DNA of 64,000 nt, taken from assembly GCF_003945765.1 (NCBI RefSeq), contig NZ_CP027712.1:5580001-5644000 (forward strand), written 5' to 3'. Within the stretch, counting starts at the first letter, position 1, and the number at the start of each line of letters is the position of its first letter. This document shows, in pieces, positions 62,498 through 64,000 of the stretch. The position numbers were made by a program, and so were the translations under genes. The notes beneath the pieces were generated by a model that saw nothing but the letters and a program-made list of their open reading frames with translations, did no database searches and was not told the DNA's origin. This stretch comes from Pseudomonas chlororaphis subsp. chlororaphis. Its GTDB lineage: Bacteria; Pseudomonadota; Gammaproteobacteria; Pseudomonadales; Pseudomonadaceae.

Positions 62498-62914
62498 TTA
62501 CTTCACGACCTTCAGACTGGGTCGACCGCTTGGACGCGGCGGCTCGTTATCCGGTGGTGGAATATCATCATCCGGCTCAACTTCATCGTCCTCGTCATCC
62601 ACGGGCGACTCCAGATCGAACACCATACCCTGACCATTCTCCCGGGCGTAAATGCCCAGGATCGCCGGCACAGGGACGTACAAGCTATGCGGGACGCCAC
62701 CGAAGCGCCCCTCGAAAGTCACCACCTCGTTATCCATGTGCAAATGACGCACGGCACTCGGCGAAATATTCAGGACGATCTGTCCGTCACTGGCGAAACC
62801 CTGAGGCACCTGCACCGCCGGGTATTCGGAATTGACCAGCATATGCGGGGTGCAATCGTTGTCCACAATCCACTCGTAGAGCGCGCGGACCAGATAAGGT
62901 CGACTGGAGTTCAT
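62498..62914 (-). CDS. sspB: ClpXP adaptor SspB
   Basis: A 138-residue adaptor that delivers ssrA-tagged proteins to ClpXP. It has the substrate-binding domain (about 1-110: PYLVRALYEWIVDN, NEVVTFEGRFGGVPHSLYVP), an acidic Pro-rich linker, and the short C-terminal ClpX-binding tail RPSLKVVK. It lies 16 bp after sspA on the same strand. Confidence 0.95.
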   Translation of the reverse strand: MNSSRPYLVRALYEWIVDNDCTPHMLVNSEYPAVQVPQGFASDGQIVLNISPSAVRHLHMDNEVVTFEGRFGGVPHSLYVPVPAILGIYARENGQGMVFDLESPVDDEDDEVEPDDDIPPPDNEPPRPSGRPSLKVVK

Positions 62915-62930
62915 AGCGGCTCCTTAAGCC

Positions 62931-63548
62931 TTAGCGCATGTCGCGTTCGACGCCAGACAGACTTGCCTGGAACGTCTCACGGGCGAACTGGCGCTCCATG
63001 TAATCAAGCAACGGCTTGGCTTGCCGTGGCAATTCAATACCCAGGATCGGTAATCTCCAGAGTATTGGTAATAGGCAGCAATCCACCAGACTTTGTTCCT
63101 CACTGAGGAAAAACGGCTTCTCCGCGAACAGCGGTGAAACGCCAGTCAGGCTCTCGCGCAGCTCTTTGCGAGCCTGGGCCCGAGCGGCTTCCTTGGTCCG
63201 GGAATCCAGGATCAGATCCACCAGCCCACACCAGTCACGCTGGATCCGGTGGATCAGCAGACGGCTGTTGGCACGCGCCACTGGGTAAACCGGCAGTAGT
63301 GGCGGGTGCGGGTAACGCTCATCCAGATATTCCATCACCACGGTCGACTCCCACAACGCCAGGTCACGATCGACCAGGGTGGGCAGACTGCCGTAAGGGT
63401 TCACTTCGATCAGCTTCGGCGGCTGACGCCCCGCCTCCACACTGATGATCTCGGCGCTGACACCCTTCTCTGCGAGCACGATACGTACCCGGTGGGAATA
63501 GTGGTCGGCGGGGTCGGAGTAACAGGCCAACCGATTGGTCACGCCCAT
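62931..63548 (-). CDS. sspA: Stringent starvation protein A
   Basis: A 205-residue GST-fold protein that binds RNA polymerase rather than acting as a transferase. It shows [53 protein letters not shown] and a helical C-terminal domain. The order sspA-sspB downstream of petC is the standard arrangement. Confidence 0.95.
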   Translation of the reverse strand: MGVTNRLACYSDPADHYSHRVRIVLAEKGVSAEIISVEAGRQPPKLIEVNPYGSLPTLVDRDLALWESTVVMEYLDERYPHPPLLPVYPVARANSRLLIHRIQRDWCGLVDLILDSRTKEAARAQARKELRESLTGVSPLFAEKPFFLSEEQSLVDCCLLPILWRLPILGIELPRQAKPLLDYMERQFARETFQASLSGVERDMR

Positions 63549-63699
63549 GGCGGTCCTCCTCGCTTGTTGAAATTATCGGAAGCAGAAAAACGAGCGCGCC
63601 CAGAGGGCGCCTCCCGTAACGCCTGGATGATCCAGACTCGTTACACCTTCAGAGACGCCCTTGGGCGCGCACGATTAACAGCAATGAATTACAGCTTTA

Positions 63700-64000
63700 T
63701 CAATGAACGTCTTTCCAGTATTCGCGCTTGAGCAGATAGGCGAACACGAAGAAGAAGGCCAGATACAGTAACACATAGGTGCCGATACGTTGATGCTCCA
63801 GCTTGACCGGGTTGGCCGAGTAGGCCAGGAAGGTCACCAGGTTCTTGACCTTCTCGTCGAACTGCTCTTCGTTGAGCGTGCCGGTTTTCGGCAGCACGGT
63901 CAGTTGGTCGCAAGCTTCATGGGTCAAAGCGGTACCGGTCAGCGGATCGTATTGCTTCTTGCCATCTTCGACGATCTGCACCTGTTTGCAGCCAACAACC
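63700..64000 (-). CDS. petC: Cytochrome c1 of the bc1 complex (C-terminal part)
   Basis: Only the last ~99 codons are in the window; the gene continues past the right edge. The visible part has the late periplasmic region (DPLTGTALTHEACDQLTVLP, FDEKVKNLVTFLAYSANPVKLEHQRIG) and the C-terminal membrane anchor (TYVLLYLAFFFVFAYLLKREYWKDVH). The haem-binding CxxCH lies outside. Identification rests on this tail and on the sspA-sspB context. Confidence 0.88.
   Translation of the reverse strand, partial: VVGCKQVQIVEDGKKQYDPLTGTALTHEACDQLTVLPKTGTLNEEQFDEKVKNLVTFLAYSANPVKLEHQRIGTYVLLYLAFFFVFAYLLKREYWKDVH

Overview
The window is chromosomal DNA of a fluorescent pseudomonad, probably close to the P. 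chlororaphis / P. protegens part of the P. fluorescens group. The evidence is the high-GC codon use, the cyoABCDE operon, a complete division and cell-wall (dcw) cluster from mraZ to lpxC, the order rnpB-rsmI-lpoA-yraN-gmhA-BON-sspB-sspA-petC known from Pseudomonas genomes, and many pseudomonad REP/REPIN hairpins. The species is inferred, not shown.

Layout. (1) 1-10443 is an accessory lipid-type biosynthetic locus. The minus strand carries an acyl-CoA dehydrogenase (cut by the left edge), a class III aminotransferase fused to an acyl-ACP-reductase-like domain, a stand-alone ACP, a LuxR-type regulator and a fatty acyl-AMP ligase. A divergent plus-strand pair encodes an amidase-signature hydrolase and a membrane fatty-acid desaturase. 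Together they suggest: fatty acid to acyl-AMP to acyl-ACP, desaturation or dehydrogenation, reductive release as an aldehyde, then transamination to a fatty amine or enamine. The same 16-bp imperfect palindrome lies upstream of both minus-strand transcription units and is a candidate site for the local LuxR protein. (2) 10678-15596 is a second accessory stretch: an unrecognised protein, an SHMT-fold paralogue that lacks expected substrate-binding residues, an AT-richer pair (XRE regulator plus YhhQ-type queuosine-precursor transporter) and a QueC.

(3) 15712-20539 is cyoABCDE (cytochrome bo3 oxidase). (4) 21333-29094 holds dsbB, a SnoaL-like protein, flavohaemoprotein hmp divergent from norR with three GT-N7-AC sites and a sigma-54-like promoter, a CheV-type protein, an acetyltransferase, and small genes among REPINs. 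(5) 29334-35636 is an RND efflux adaptor and permease with its own two-component system. (6) 35871-39244 is a small exported protein, an OprD-family porin and a diguanylate cyclase. (7) 39372-57156 is the dcw cluster (mraZ, rsmH, ftsL, ftsI, murE, murF, mraY, murD, ftsW, murG, murC, ddlB, ftsQ, ftsA, ftsZ, lpxC), all on the minus strand with mostly overlapping start and stop codons. (8) 57466-64000 is rnpB, rsmI, lpoA, yraN, gmhA, a BON lipoprotein, sspB, sspA and the end of the cytochrome c1 gene.

No tRNA, rRNA operon, CRISPR array, transposase or integrase was recognised. The parts most likely to be undescribed are the fatty-amine locus with its palindrome and the SHMT-like / transporter / QueC stretch next to it.
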